Assembly (NCBI GenBank): GCA_965216335.1
Contig: OZ244154.1
Span: 3,798,101-3,862,100 of the forward strand
Length of the DNA stretch: 64,000 bases
Direction of reading: 5' to 3'
DNA from: JAHEJE01 sp965216335
GTDB lineage: Bacteria; Pseudomonadota; Alphaproteobacteria; Rhizobiales; Aestuariivirgaceae
Both the position numbers and the translations under genes were made by a program. Within the stretch, counting starts at the first letter, position 1, and each line of letters begins with the position of its first letter. Below, one piece after another: positions 1 to 8,245 of the stretch. The notes below the pieces were generated by a model that was not told the origin of the DNA, made no database searches, and was given only the letters and a program-made list of their open reading frames with translations.

Positions 1-400
1 CGTAGATCTCGCCGGACAGGTCATAGTGATGCGCAACGTTGCGTTCGGCCCGCCCGACCGGATTGTACTGCTTGATCTTGCGCAGCAGCTTCCTGAGTTC
101 GAACGGCCATTGCACGCCCACAGGCAACTTCGCCGAATTCGAGGTGTTGGAGGTCAGAATGGCCAGCAGATCGTAGATCGAACCGTTGTCGACGGTGACA
201 CCGCCATCCATGTATTCTTCGCCGAGGTAAAGGTCCGGGTCCAGCACCAGCCGCATGGCAGCCCGCCTGGTCCGAATGTTCATGGTCACCGGCTTGCCGG
301 TGCCGTCTCCGTAAGTTCTTGCCTCGCCGCCCGGCAACACGACGGTCAGGTTGCCGGTCTTCACAAGGGTGCTGAGCACCCGATGTACAAGATACAACAT
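1..400 (-). CDS. Cyclopropane-fatty-acyl-phospholipid synthase, N-terminal part (runs off the window)
   Basis: The minus strand reads from an ATG at 400 to the window edge as 133 residues with no stop; an in-frame TGA lies just upstream of the ATG, so the start is well fixed. The protein begins MLYLVHRVLSTLVKTG and contains the family's small N-terminal domain, then NVAHHYDLSGEIY, the hallmark segment that precedes the SAM-binding methyltransferase domain of CFA synthases. These enzymes use S-adenosylmethionine to put a methylene bridge across cis double bonds of membrane phospholipids, often in stress or stationary phase. The catalytic domain lies outside the window. A related SAM-dependent methyltransferase of the same N-terminal architecture cannot be excluded. 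Confidence 0.8.
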   Translation of the reverse strand, partial: MLYLVHRVLSTLVKTGNLTVVLPGGEARTYGDGTGKPVTMNIRTRRAAMRLVLDPDLYLGEEYMDGGVTVDNGSIYDLLAILTSNTSNSAKLPVGVQWPFELRKLLRKIKQYNPVGRAERNVAHHYDLSGEIY

Positions 401-485
401 GAGTGCACCAATGGTTCAAGGCCCCCCGGTACGACGCCCAGTCCCATAATTCTATATAGTATGGCGCACCAATTGCGGCAAGTTC

Positions 486-530
486 AGGGCCGGTCTGCGC
501 GCTGCTTCGAATTGCGCGCAAACCAGCCCT
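486..530 (-). terminator. 17-bp stem-loop downstream of rplI
   Basis: Arms 486-502 and 514-530 pair over 17 positions around an 11-nt loop. On the minus-strand transcript the two non-Watson-Crick positions are G-U wobbles, whereas a plus-strand transcript would have mismatches, so the structure suits RNA read through from rplI. No T-run follows, so it may be a stability or Rho-assisted end rather than a classical terminator. Confidence 0.5.
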
Positions 531-556
531 GTTCCAGCGGCCGCCGAATGAAGGCG

Positions 557-1192
557 TCAGCCTTCAGCGTTGGTCTCGTCCTCAGAGGCATTCTCGTCTG
601 CGGCGGCTTCGCCGTCGCCGTCGCCCTCGTCTTCGCTGCTCTCGGCTTCCTCAGCCGCAAACAACTCTTCGGCGGCCTGGCGGGCTTCTTCGCGATCCGA
701 CATGGTGCCGGTCAGGATTTCACCGCGGGCCTGTGCTTCGGCCTCATCGGCTGTCCGCGCCACGTTGATGGTGATGCCGACGATAACCTCCGGATGCAGG
801 GCGATGCGCACCGGCGCCAGGCCGATTGTCTTGATCGGATGGTCGAGCAGGACCTGGTTGCGGGCGACCGAAACACCGGTCTCGCTGGCCGCTTCGGCGA
901 TGTCGCGCGTCGAGACCGAGCCATAGAGCTGGCCGCTTTCACCTGCCTGGCGCAGAACGACGAAGGTCTCGCCGTCCAGGTTGCCGCTGTCGCCTTCGGC
1001 CACGCTGCGGCGCTCTTCGTTGCGTGCCTCGAGTGCCGCGCGCTCGGCTTCGAACTTCTCTCTGTTCGCCTTGTTGGCGCGCAGCGCCTTGCCCGATGGC
1101 AGCAGGAAGTTGCGGGCATAGCCGTTCTTGACGCTGACAACATCTCCCATGCTGCCGAGCTTCTCGATGCGCTCAAGTAGAATAACGTCCAT
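557..1192 (-). CDS. rplI: 50S ribosomal protein L9
   Basis: The 211-residue product opens with MDVILLERIEKLGSMGD and carries VKNGYARNFLLPSGKA, the L9 signature in the N-terminal rRNA-binding domain. A long helix and a C-terminal domain follow. L9 binds 23S rRNA and helps hold reading frame. It is longer than the ~150-residue E. coli protein because of an acidic Glu/Ala/Asp tail from about residue 175, a feature often seen in alphaproteobacterial L9. It is the last gene of the rpsF-rpsR-DUF2232-rplI group, 44 bp after the membrane protein gene. Confidence 0.97.
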   Translation of the reverse strand: MDVILLERIEKLGSMGDVVSVKNGYARNFLLPSGKALRANKANREKFEAERAALEARNEERRSVAEGDSGNLDGETFVVLRQAGESGQLYGSVSTRDIAEAASETGVSVARNQVLLDHPIKTIGLAPVRIALHPEVIVGITINVARTADEAEAQARGEILTGTMSDREEARQAAEELFAAEEAESSEDEGDGDGEAAADENASEDETNAEG

Positions 1193-1236
1193 TTCAATTT
1201 CTCCTCGTGATTGCCGTGAGTTTCAGGATTTCGGTT

Positions 1237-2214
1237 TTAGTCATTGTTTGGTTTCCGCGCTGCCGCCGCCCGCGTGCGCATGTTCAGGTACATATCCATG
1301 ATCGCCATGCCGCACAGCGGGATCACCAGAATCCAACCCATGACGACCAGCAGGGCATAGAGCGAGCCCAGCATGAAGCCGCGGGCCGGATTGCCCAGGG
1401 TCAGCGAATGAACGACGGCCAGACCGAGCAGTGTGAAGGCACAGGTCAACACGGCGAACGCGACCGTTCCCGCGATGCCGATCAGGCCCGGCGCGAATGC
1501 AAGAAGAGCGGCCAGCCCGAGAGCAATGATAGAACTTCGGGGAAACGACAGCCGGTGGAATGGCGCCCAGGGCCGCAACGACCGGTCGCCAATCTTCAGC
1601 AGTCGTGATGCCGCCCACATGTTGAACAGTGTGGTCAGGAACCACATGCTGGCCGCGGCCGGCGGTAGAAGCACAACGAACGCCTTGACCATGCTGGCCG
1701 CCTGTTCCTTATCCAGGTCCGGCATCTGGCTGACCAATTCGGCGAACACAGCTTCGGCCTGCTTGCTCACCGTCTCCTGGAAGCTTTGCGCATCCGGACC
1801 GGTGATCAGCACCGTCACGCACATCAGGGCGATGGCCAGCCCGGCACACCACAAGACCAATCGGCCCTCAGGGTACCATTCCAGACCCTGGTCGGCAGCC
1901 TCGCCTTCGGAAGGGGCAGACCCTTGCGCGGGGCGGTTGATGAGTGCCAGCCGGGACAGCAAGACCGGCGCAAGCGCGCCACTGAGGACGAAAAACAGGC
2001 CCGGCAGGGGGCCAAGACCGACGGCCAGCGCTACAGACGCAATGATACCGGCAAGGCCTGCCGCGACCGGGCCCCATCCGAGCCCGGCCATGAAAAGGGG
2101 TATGGCTGCCAGATAGAACAGGAAGAACGACACGAACGATGGTACGATGACCGATGCGCTCATCGCCGCGGCCGCGAGGCCCGCTGCAATCGATATGACA
2201 ATCCAGTTATTCAT
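1237..2214 (-). CDS. DUF2232 family membrane protein
   Basis: A 325-residue protein with about eight hydrophobic segments, starting MNNWIVISIAAGLAAAAMSAS. It sits between rpsR and rplI, exactly where alphaproteobacteria keep a DUF2232 (YybS-like) membrane protein, and its Gly/Ala-rich membrane helices fit that family. The biochemical role is not established; a transport or membrane-homeostasis function is only a guess. The position inside a ribosomal protein operon implies co-transcription. A cytoplasmic loop at about residues 95-115 is rich in Glu and Pro. Confidence 0.8.
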   Translation of the reverse strand: MNNWIVISIAAGLAAAAMSASVIVPSFVSFFLFYLAAIPLFMAGLGWGPVAAGLAGIIASVALAVGLGPLPGLFFVLSGALAPVLLSRLALINRPAQGSAPSEGEAADQGLEWYPEGRLVLWCAGLAIALMCVTVLITGPDAQSFQETVSKQAEAVFAELVSQMPDLDKEQAASMVKAFVVLLPPAAASMWFLTTLFNMWAASRLLKIGDRSLRPWAPFHRLSFPRSSIIALGLAALLAFAPGLIGIAGTVAFAVLTCAFTLLGLAVVHSLTLGNPARGFMLGSLYALLVVMGWILVIPLCGMAIMDMYLNMRTRAAAARKPNND

Positions 2215-2347
2215 CGTCCGGGCTGTCCCTCATCATCGGGTCCGGCGCCTGTGCGCCATCGCCCGGATGGGTTAGAGGCGATGCCGCCGTCTTGCGGCTC
2301 ACCCCAACCATCGCCAGTTGGCGCCGCTGCAGCGGCACCGCGCAGGC

Positions 2348-2596
2348 TTATTTCACCAAATAGGGCAAAAGCCCCAGAAAACGTGCGCGTTTGATGGCCT
2401 TGGCCAGTTCACGTTGCTTCTTGGCCGAAACCGACGTAATGCGGCTCGGCACGATCTTGCCGCGTTCGGAAACGTAGCGCTGAAGCAGCCGCGTATCCTT
2501 GTAGTCGATCTTCGGTGCGCCATCGCTGGAAAACGGGCAGCTCTTGCGGCGGCGGAAAAATGGGCGGCGACCGCCCCCGGAACCTGCAGCCATCAC
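2348..2596 (-). CDS. rpsR: 30S ribosomal protein S18
   Basis: The 82-residue protein contains FFRRRKSCPFS and IDYKDTRLLQRYVSERGKI, the S18 core, and ends with RARFLGLLPYLVK. S18 forms a heterodimer with S6 on the 30S platform. The reading frame overlaps the last bases of rpsF, so translation is likely coupled. The first two codons are both ATG; the second (2593) is equally possible as the start. Confidence 0.97.
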   Translation of the reverse strand: MMAAGSGGGRRPFFRRRKSCPFSSDGAPKIDYKDTRLLQRYVSERGKIVPSRITSVSAKKQRELAKAIKRARFLGLLPYLVK

Positions 2597-3042
2597 TTGG
2601 CCTCCTCTTCTTTACCGGCCGTCTCTTCGCTGGCGCCTTCGCTCTTCGGCCTGGCCGCCGGGCGCGGTCGGTTGTCGTCACGGCGCGGGCCGCGGTGCGG
2701 GCGGTCGTCGCGTCCGCCCCGTCCGCCGCGGGCCATGACCGACGGGCCGTCCTCGAGTTCCTCGACGCGGATGGTCATGTGGCGGATGACATCGTCATTG
2801 ATCCGCATCTGGCGTTCCATCTCGGCCACGGCAGCCGAGGGGCCGTCGATATTGAGCAGGGTGAAATGTGCCTTGCGGTTCTTGCGGATGCGATAGGAGA
2901 GAGGCTTGACGCCCCAATATTCGGTCTTTGCGACCTTTGCGCCGTTCTCATCCAGAATGGATTTGAACTGTTCGGTCAGGTTGTCCACCTGGGCGTTCGA
3001 GACGTCCTGGCGCACCATGAATATGTGCTCGTAAAGCGCCAT
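2593..3042 (-). CDS. rpsF: 30S ribosomal protein S6
   Basis: A 149-residue protein starting MALYEHIFMVRQDVSNAQ with the S6 ferredoxin-like fold region (YWGVKPLSYRIRKNRKAHF) over residues 1-100. A basic, Gly/Arg-rich tail follows, typical of alphaproteobacterial S6. S6 partners S18 in the small subunit. It is the first gene of the operon, and 256 bp without another gene lie upstream (3043-3298), where the operon promoter and any S6:S18 autoregulatory leader would be. Confidence 0.97.
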   Translation of the reverse strand: MALYEHIFMVRQDVSNAQVDNLTEQFKSILDENGAKVAKTEYWGVKPLSYRIRKNRKAHFTLLNIDGPSAAVAEMERQMRINDDVIRHMTIRVEELEDGPSVMARGGRGGRDDRPHRGPRRDDNRPRPAARPKSEGASEETAGKEEEAK

Positions 3043-3298
3043 TGGCTGGGCCTTTCAAATCATCGTTTCAACACCGCGGCTGCCGGCGCAGAGCCCCTTC
3101 CGAACCCTTGATGAAGGCCCGGAAAAGAAGTTTCCGAAAGAGCGGAGACACGGGCAGCCGGGAAATTCTCCCTGATCCGGCCTTCAAATGGCCAGACCCC
3201 ACCGTTCAGCCCCCAACCGGAAGCCGCTTGCGAAGGCGGGTTATATGGAGTTTACCGAGAAAAGCAAGCGAATTTGGGGTCACCCGGCAAGCAGTGCG

Positions 3299-4267
3299 TC
3301 AACCGGCCGCCGGCGTGCCGCCCGCCAACACCCTGGAGTAGCGGGCAGCATCGATGTTGCCGCCCGAAAGGATCACCCCGGTGCGCCGGCAGCGCATCGT
3401 ATCACGCTCTTTCATCAACGCCGCCAGTGCCCCGGCACCGGCGCCTTCAGCGATATTGTGTGTCGCGGAATAGAGCAATCGCATCGCCTCCGCTATGTCG
3501 TCCTCGCTGACTTCGACAATCCGCTCCAGCCCGCTCTGCAGATAGGCAAAAGCCTCAGGATGCGGTATGCGGACAGCCATGCCCTCGGCGAAGGTCGCTG
3601 CGCTGTTGGTCTCGACCGGAGATCCGGCCTTGAGCGACAGCGCGTAGGCATTGGCCCGCTCGGACACCACGCCGACGATCCCGGTCTTCAGGCCGAGCAG
3701 GTCGCGTGCTGCGATGACGCCGCAGCATCCGGAGCCCATGCCGATGGGGACGTACACCGTATCGAGCTCACCCGCCGCGGCAAACAGCTCGTGGGCATAC
3801 GTTGTCACTCCCATGACCAGCTCGCGGTGGAACGACGGCACAATGTCGAGATTTCGTTCGGCGGCCAACCGTTCCATTTCGACCCGCGCCGCATCGAAGT
3901 CATGACCGGTTTCGACAAGCTCCGCTCCCAGCGCCCGCATGGCGGCGTTCTTGTCCCTGGAATTGTTCTTCGGCACGACAATGACCGCCGGAACGCCTTC
4001 GCGCGCCGCTGCGAACGGGATCGACTGGCCGTGGTTGCCGGTCGAGGCGGTGATAACGCCGTTGCTCTCGCCGCGCAGCTTGCGCAGCCGCATATGCACC
4101 AGTCCGCCGCGCACCTTGAAGGCCCCGGTCGGGGTGTGGTTCTCGTGCTTGACCCACACCTCGCAGCCCAGCTCCGCCGCCAGCAGCGGCCAGTTGTGCT
4201 GCAGCGTCGGCTGCAGGGTTTCGTAGACAATGCCGCTTGCCTGCTCGAATTCCTGGCGTGTGTACAT
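3299..4267 (-). CDS. Threonine/serine dehydratase-like PLP enzyme
   Basis: Fold-type II PLP enzyme of 322 residues. GAFKVRGG carries the Schiff-base lysine, STGNHGQS is the phosphate/substrate loop, GMGSGCCG is the glycine-rich PLP-phosphate loop, and SGGNID closes the active site. These enzymes dehydrate and deaminate hydroxy amino acids, for example threonine to 2-oxobutyrate and ammonia. No C-terminal ACT regulatory domain is present, so this is a catabolic or side-pathway type rather than IlvA. I place the start at 4267 (MYTRQEFEQ); an in-frame ATG at 4324 is possible but would add 19 unconserved residues. It follows the alanine symporter gene on the same strand but a terminator separates them. 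The exact substrate (threonine, serine or a hydroxyectoine breakdown product) is not settled by sequence. Confidence 0.85.
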   Translation of the reverse strand: MYTRQEFEQASGIVYETLQPTLQHNWPLLAAELGCEVWVKHENHTPTGAFKVRGGLVHMRLRKLRGESNGVITASTGNHGQSIPFAAAREGVPAVIVVPKNNSRDKNAAMRALGAELVETGHDFDAARVEMERLAAERNLDIVPSFHRELVMGVTTYAHELFAAAGELDTVYVPIGMGSGCCGVIAARDLLGLKTGIVGVVSERANAYALSLKAGSPVETNSAATFAEGMAVRIPHPEAFAYLQSGLERIVEVSEDDIAEAMRLLYSATHNIAEGAGAGALAALMKERDTMRCRRTGVILSGGNIDAARYSRVLAGGTPAAG

Positions 4268-4341
4268 GACTTGGCCTCTGCCGATGAGATCATTGGGTGT
4301 GTGATAGGCCATGCGGGCCCGCATGAGAAAGCCCCGGCCGC

Positions 4342-4370
4342 AAAAAAACCGGCCGCACGAGGCGGCCGGT
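4342..4370 (-). terminator. Rho-independent terminator of the symporter gene
   Basis: A perfect 9-bp stem (4348-4356 with 4362-4370, 5-nt loop) is followed on the minus strand by seven consecutive T. It lies 24 bp past the stop of the symporter gene and upstream of the dehydratase gene, so it should separate their transcripts. Confidence 0.85.
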
Positions 4371-4393
4371 CATCTGTTGATTGTGTACCAGGC

Positions 4394-5911
4394 TTACTTG
4401 ATCTTCTTGATCTCGCCGGAAGCAAGCTTCTCGTGATAGTCCGCCAGGAGAGCCTTGACCTTCGGCATCAGCATATAGAGGCCGATGACGTTGGCGATGG
4501 CCATGGCAAAGATCATCGCATCTGAGAAGTCGATCACCGGACCCAGGCTCAGCGACGAGCCGATGACGATGAAGATGCAGAAGATCAGCTTGAAGACCAT
4601 CTCCTTGGCCTGACCTTCGCCGAACATGTAGGTCCAGGCCTTAAGGCCGTAGTAGGACCAGGAAATCATGGTCGAGAAGGCGAACAGCACCGCGGCGATT
4701 GCCAGGACGACACCGAAGAAGCTGAACTGGCTGGTGAACGCCTTGGAGGTTAGCGCGATACCGGTCACGCCGCTATCGGGCACCCAGGCACCGGTGATGG
4801 TGATGACCAGCGAGGTCATGGTGCAGATGACGACCGTGTCGATGAACGGCTCGAGCAGGGCGACGTAGCCCTCTGTGACCGGATGCTTGGTCTGCACCGC
4901 CGAGTGGGCGATGGAGGCCGAACCGATACCGGCTTCGTTCGAGAACGCGGCACGCTTAAAGCCCTGGATCAGGGCGCCGACGGCACCGCCGGCAACCGCG
5001 GTCGGGGCAAAAGCGCCGGAGATGATGGCACCGAATGCTGCCGGCAGTGCGCTGATGTTCATCAGGATGATCAGCAGGGCAGCACCGACGTACACCACGG
5101 CCATGAACGGCACGACCTTTTCCGTCACCTTGGCGATAGACTTGATACCGCCGATGATGACGATGCCGACGATCGCGGCCATGATCAAGCCGAACAGCCA
5201 GCCCTTGCCTTCGAAGAACGGCACCAGGCTGGAAATCTGTGCGAACGACTGGTTGGCCTGGAACATGTTGCCGCCACCGAGCGCGCCACCGACACAGCAG
5301 ATGGCAAAGAAGATGGCGAGGAACTTGCCCAGTGCCGCCTTGCCGTCTTCCGATAGGCCCTTGGACAGGTAGTACATCGGGCCACCCGACACGGTGCCGT
5401 CTTCGTACTCGTTACGATAGCGCACGCCGAGAATACACTCGGTGAACTTCGAGGCCATGCCGAGCAGACCGGCCAGGATCATCCAGAACGTGGCACCAGG
5501 GCCGCCGAGATAGACGGCAACACCAACGCCAGCGATGTTCCCGAGACCGACGGTACCGGACAGCGCGGTGGCAAGTGCCTGGAACGGCGTGACTTCACCG
5601 GCGTCCTTTGGATCGAGGTAGTCGCCGCGCACCAGTTCGATCGAGTGTTTGAAACCGCGGAACTGAATGAAGCCGAAATACAGTGAGAACACGACTGCGG
5701 CTACGACCAGCCACAGCACGATCCACGGAAAGCCGGTGCCGAAGATCGCTTCGGAGCCCGGTAGCGGCGAAAAGATGAAGCTGACGAATGGATTGATGAT
5801 CGGCGCAATGGCGTCACTGATCGCCTTGTCGATCGAGCCCTCTTCTTGCGCGTGCGCAAGCGTGGCCATAAACGGCAGGCTGAGGCCCGCCAATAACAAG
5901 CGTTTTGACAT
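4394..5911 (-). CDS. Sodium:alanine symporter family protein (AGCS)
   Basis: A 505-residue polytopic membrane protein with the AGCS signature ALATALSGTVGLGNIAGV near residues 120-140 and SGGPMYYLSKGL further on. AGCS carriers couple Na+ entry to uptake of alanine or glycine. An N-terminal signal-like segment ending in AHAQ may be cleaved. I choose the ATG at 5911 because a strong ribosome-binding site (agagggga) precedes it; the longer open frame upstream lacks conservation and overlaps the usp gene. It follows the universal stress protein gene by 47 bp on the same strand. The pair is probably transcribed together from the promoter region shared with the divergent Lrp gene. The neighbouring Lrp regulator fits amino-acid-responsive control. 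Confidence 0.93.
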   Translation of the reverse strand: MSKRLLLAGLSLPFMATLAHAQEEGSIDKAISDAIAPIINPFVSFIFSPLPGSEAIFGTGFPWIVLWLVVAAVVFSLYFGFIQFRGFKHSIELVRGDYLDPKDAGEVTPFQALATALSGTVGLGNIAGVGVAVYLGGPGATFWMILAGLLGMASKFTECILGVRYRNEYEDGTVSGGPMYYLSKGLSEDGKAALGKFLAIFFAICCVGGALGGGNMFQANQSFAQISSLVPFFEGKGWLFGLIMAAIVGIVIIGGIKSIAKVTEKVVPFMAVVYVGAALLIILMNISALPAAFGAIISGAFAPTAVAGGAVGALIQGFKRAAFSNEAGIGSASIAHSAVQTKHPVTEGYVALLEPFIDTVVICTMTSLVITITGAWVPDSGVTGIALTSKAFTSQFSFFGVVLAIAAVLFAFSTMISWSYYGLKAWTYMFGEGQAKEMVFKLIFCIFIVIGSSLSLGPVIDFSDAMIFAMAIANVIGLYMLMPKVKALLADYHEKLASGEIKKIK

Positions 5912-5958
5912 AGTTGTCCCCTCTAGACTGAGAATGCTGATTGGCCGGAGCACAAGGG

Positions 5959-6390
5959 CTACGGCACAATGGTCAGCGGTACCGGCGAGACCTGGGCCAG
6001 CGTCATCGCCAGGCCGCCAAGCAACCTTTGGGTCAAGGTCGATTCGCCGGTGCGGCCGATGATGATCTGGTTGGCCTTCTTGGCCTTGGCGGCTTCGCAC
6101 AGGATGTCGGCAGCGTTGCCGTGCCGGACTTCACTGGTCACCGTGACACCAGACTTTCCCAGCTCTTTGACCATTGGTGCGACTTCCGCATTGGCCCGAT
6201 CGAGCTCTTCCTCGCGGCGCTTGTGGCGCTCGGCGAGCTCTTCCGGTGTATGGAAGCTGTAGGGCGACCATTCCAGGATGTGCATCAGGTGCACGGTGGC
6301 GCCGGCCAGTTTAGCTCGGCTGGCCGCATATTCGACCGCCCGTTCTGACTGCGCTGTGCCGTCAAAACCGACGATGTAGATATCGCTCAT
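5959..6390 (-). CDS. Universal stress protein (UspA family)
   Basis: A single-domain Usp of 143 residues starting MSDIYIVGFDGTAQSERAV. The C-terminal IIIGRTGESTLTQRLLGG matches the ATP-binding pattern G-x2-G-x9-G-(S/T), so it is probably an ATP-binding type. Usp proteins associate with membrane transporters in several bacteria. Here the gene directly precedes the AGCS symporter, which suggests that it modulates or is co-induced with that carrier. The promoter region lies in 6391-6616. Confidence 0.9.
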   Translation of the reverse strand: MSDIYIVGFDGTAQSERAVEYAASRAKLAGATVHLMHILEWSPYSFHTPEELAERHKRREEELDRANAEVAPMVKELGKSGVTVTSEVRHGNAADILCEAAKAKKANQIIIGRTGESTLTQRLLGGLAMTLAQVSPVPLTIVP

Positions 6391-6527
6391 AGTGTTCCCT
6401 CCCCAATTAGCTTGTCCCGGTTACAACCCTGACAGAAGGTGCCCGAATTACAATTGAAAAAACATCTGGGCAACCGGAACAGGCAGCTTGGACGTGGATT
6501 GCCGGACAGCCTTCCAATGCGGAATTA

Positions 6528-6585
6528 TAGGCAATGTGGCTAGTCAATGGCTCTGAATTTGCCTAATGTGTAGGCAATATGGCTA
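6528..6585. promoter_or_regulatory. Lrp/AsnC-type operator cluster in the divergent promoter region
   Basis: Two near-identical 15-bp direct repeats occur at 6528-6542 and 6571-6585 (taggcaatRtggcta), 43 bp apart, about four helical turns. Between and overlapping them, 6559-6565 (ttgccta) and 6571-6577 (taggcaa) form a perfect 7-bp inverted repeat with a 5-bp spacer. The area is AT-rich in contrast with its surroundings. This layout is what an Lrp-family octamer or dimer array would bind, and it lies just upstream of the lrp-like gene and opposite usp/AGCS. Confidence 0.65.
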
Positions 6586-6616
6586 AAATTAACGAATAAT
6601 TAGGATTTATGGCAAG

Positions 6617-7093
6617 ATGGTACGAAAGTTGGATTCGATCGATCGCCGCATCCTGTCTGAGCTTCAGCAGAACGGCCGCCTGCCGATTGTCGAGCTGGCC
6701 AATCGGGTGCATCTGACCAAGACCCCCTGTGCCCAACGGGTTCGCCGGCTGGAAAAACTCGGAGTGATCAAGGGGTATCGCGCCGAGCTTGATCCCGAAG
6801 CGTTGGATGCCGGTTTCGTCATGGTCGTGGAGGTCAGCCTGTCCCGGGTCAGTGACAATGCCTTTGAACAGTTCAACACCGCGATCAAACGAATTCCCGA
6901 GATTGAAGCGTGCTATATGATCGCCGGTCAGTTCGAGTATGTTCTGGTCGTGAGAACCAGCGATATTACCCACTACCGCAATGTACTGAACGACCAGATC
7001 GGCAAGCTGCCGGCGGTTCAGCAAACGAATTCCTACGTTGTCATGGAGTCGGTGATCGACAAGAAGACACTGCCAATACAAGCCGCCTCGTGA
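6617..7093 (+). CDS. Lrp/AsnC family transcriptional regulator
   Basis: A 158-residue protein with an N-terminal helix-turn-helix (SIDRRILSELQQNGRLPIVELANRV, about residues 6-60) and a C-terminal RAM/ligand-binding domain. It has the standard length and layout of Lrp-family regulators, which bind amino acids and control their transport and metabolism. It is transcribed divergently from usp and the AGCS symporter, with repeated operator-like sequences between, so autoregulation plus control of the symporter operon is likely. The ATG at 6617 starts 32 bp after the second operator repeat. Confidence 0.93.
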   Translation: MVRKLDSIDRRILSELQQNGRLPIVELANRVHLTKTPCAQRVRRLEKLGVIKGYRAELDPEALDAGFVMVVEVSLSRVSDNAFEQFNTAIKRIPEIEACYMIAGQFEYVLVVRTSDITHYRNVLNDQIGKLPAVQQTNSYVVMESVIDKKTLPIQAAS

Positions 7094-7108
7094 CGGCCGG
7101 TTCTACTG

Positions 7109-7669
7109 TCACGCAACCTCGGCCATTTGGCGCACGATGTTGAGGAAGTGATCCAGCGTCCCTGTTGCCATGTCGGGGTCCTTGCCCTCGTCATCCCAGA
7201 TGCGCAGGCGCACGGCATTCCGGTGGTGGGGATTGGCCTCGAATTCTGCAACCTCGCCGCTGCTCATAGGTCCGCCCTGAATCTTCAGCGTATGCGCCGA
7301 GGCCGGTGAAAGTCTGTTGTGGTAGCTTTCATCAGTGGCACACAGGTAGCGCTTCGCAGCAACATGCAACCGGACAGGTTCGGTCACTTCCGGACCAAAC
7401 CAGCGTGACAGGTACTCGTGCCCCAGGTTTTCGTGGAAGCGATCTTCACTGCGCTGCAGTGCAGCTTCGAACTCCACGTCTATCAGATGGCCAATGTCGT
7501 GCAGCAGGGCAGCGACGATGAGTGACGGTGGCGCGGATTCATTTTCAGCCAGTTGAGCGCACTGCAGCGCGTGTTGCTCCTGTGTCACGGCTTCACCGCC
7601 ATACAGGTTGGCACCCTTGGCAGCGACCATGCGGCGCAGATCCTCGATCATTCGGGCCGTATCACTCAT
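7109..7669 (-). CDS. HD-domain protein of the PhnZ/TmpB oxygenase type
   Basis: A 186-residue HD-domain protein. Visible metal-ligand candidates are H33, H57-D58, H61, H79, H102 and the Asp of WDDEGK near the C-terminus. Y23 and E26 (LYGGE) and K106 match positions that in PhnZ contact the substrate. PhnZ and its relatives are mixed-valence di-iron oxygenases that cleave the C-P bond of hydroxylated phosphonates. Members lacking these residues are phosphohydrolases. No phosphonate transporter or Fe/2-oxoglutarate partner gene lies in the window, so the substrate is unknown. It is convergent with lrp, with 15 bp between the stops. Alternatives are an HD phosphohydrolase or an inositol-oxygenase-like enzyme. 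Confidence 0.75.
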   Translation of the reverse strand: MSDTARMIEDLRRMVAAKGANLYGGEAVTQEQHALQCAQLAENESAPPSLIVAALLHDIGHLIDVEFEAALQRSEDRFHENLGHEYLSRWFGPEVTEPVRLHVAAKRYLCATDESYHNRLSPASAHTLKIQGGPMSSGEVAEFEANPHHRNAVRLRIWDDEGKDPDMATGTLDHFLNIVRQMAEVA

Positions 7670-7750
7670 GTGCTTCTCCTTGCGGGCTGGAACTCTTCCG
7701 CGCTACCTTTGCCGTTCCTCGGTAACAATCTGTAGCCCATTCGCCTCTCC

Positions 7751-8179
7751 ATGGAAATCGCAACGCCAAAAACGCTCGACGACTGGAACGCGGCCGGCGG
7801 GCCCTACTTGCCGGGATACCTGGGGTTCGAATTCGACGAGGTGTCGACCGACAAGGTGATCGGCCGCATGCCGATCGAAAGCCATCATCTCGTCTGGAAC
7901 GGCTTTCTGCACGCCGGTGCGCTCGTGACATTGGCAGATACCTGTTGCGGCTATGGCACCGTAGCCAATCTGCCGCAGGGTGCTTCCGGTTTCACCACCG
8001 TCGAGCTCAAGACCAATTTTCTTGCCACTTTGCGCCAAGGCGAGGTTCGCTGCATCGCAACGCCGTTGCACCGGGGCCGCACGACCCAGGTTTGGGATGC
8101 CGTGCTGGAGCCAACGCAAGGCGGCAAGCCGCTGGCGCATTTTCGTTGCACACAGATGATCCTGTGGCCGCGTGCTTGA
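7751..8179 (+). CDS. PaaI-family acyl-CoA thioesterase
   Basis: A compact hotdog-fold protein of 142 residues. WNGFLHAGALVTLADTCCGY matches the HGG-loop region of PaaI thioesterases (here HAG), followed by FTTVELKTNFLATLRQGEV on the central helix and strand. Such enzymes hydrolyse acyl- or phenylacetyl-CoA thioesters. It is divergent from the HD gene and lies 66 bp before fabD on the same strand, so it may be read with the fatty-acid genes. Substrate range cannot be told from sequence. Confidence 0.85.
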   Translation: MEIATPKTLDDWNAAGGPYLPGYLGFEFDEVSTDKVIGRMPIESHHLVWNGFLHAGALVTLADTCCGYGTVANLPQGASGFTTVELKTNFLATLRQGEVRCIATPLHRGRTTQVWDAVLEPTQGGKPLAHFRCTQMILWPRA

Positions 8180-8245
8180 CAACAAACAAGGCGGCATGGT
8201 TTAGCGCTGCCGGCATGGGGTGAAGACAAAGAGGGGAGAGCCGGT

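Noticed and set aside
26..1180. Plus-strand open frame (384 codons) across the CFA synthase start and rplI
   Set aside because: Runs antisense to two recognised genes and lacks protein-like features.
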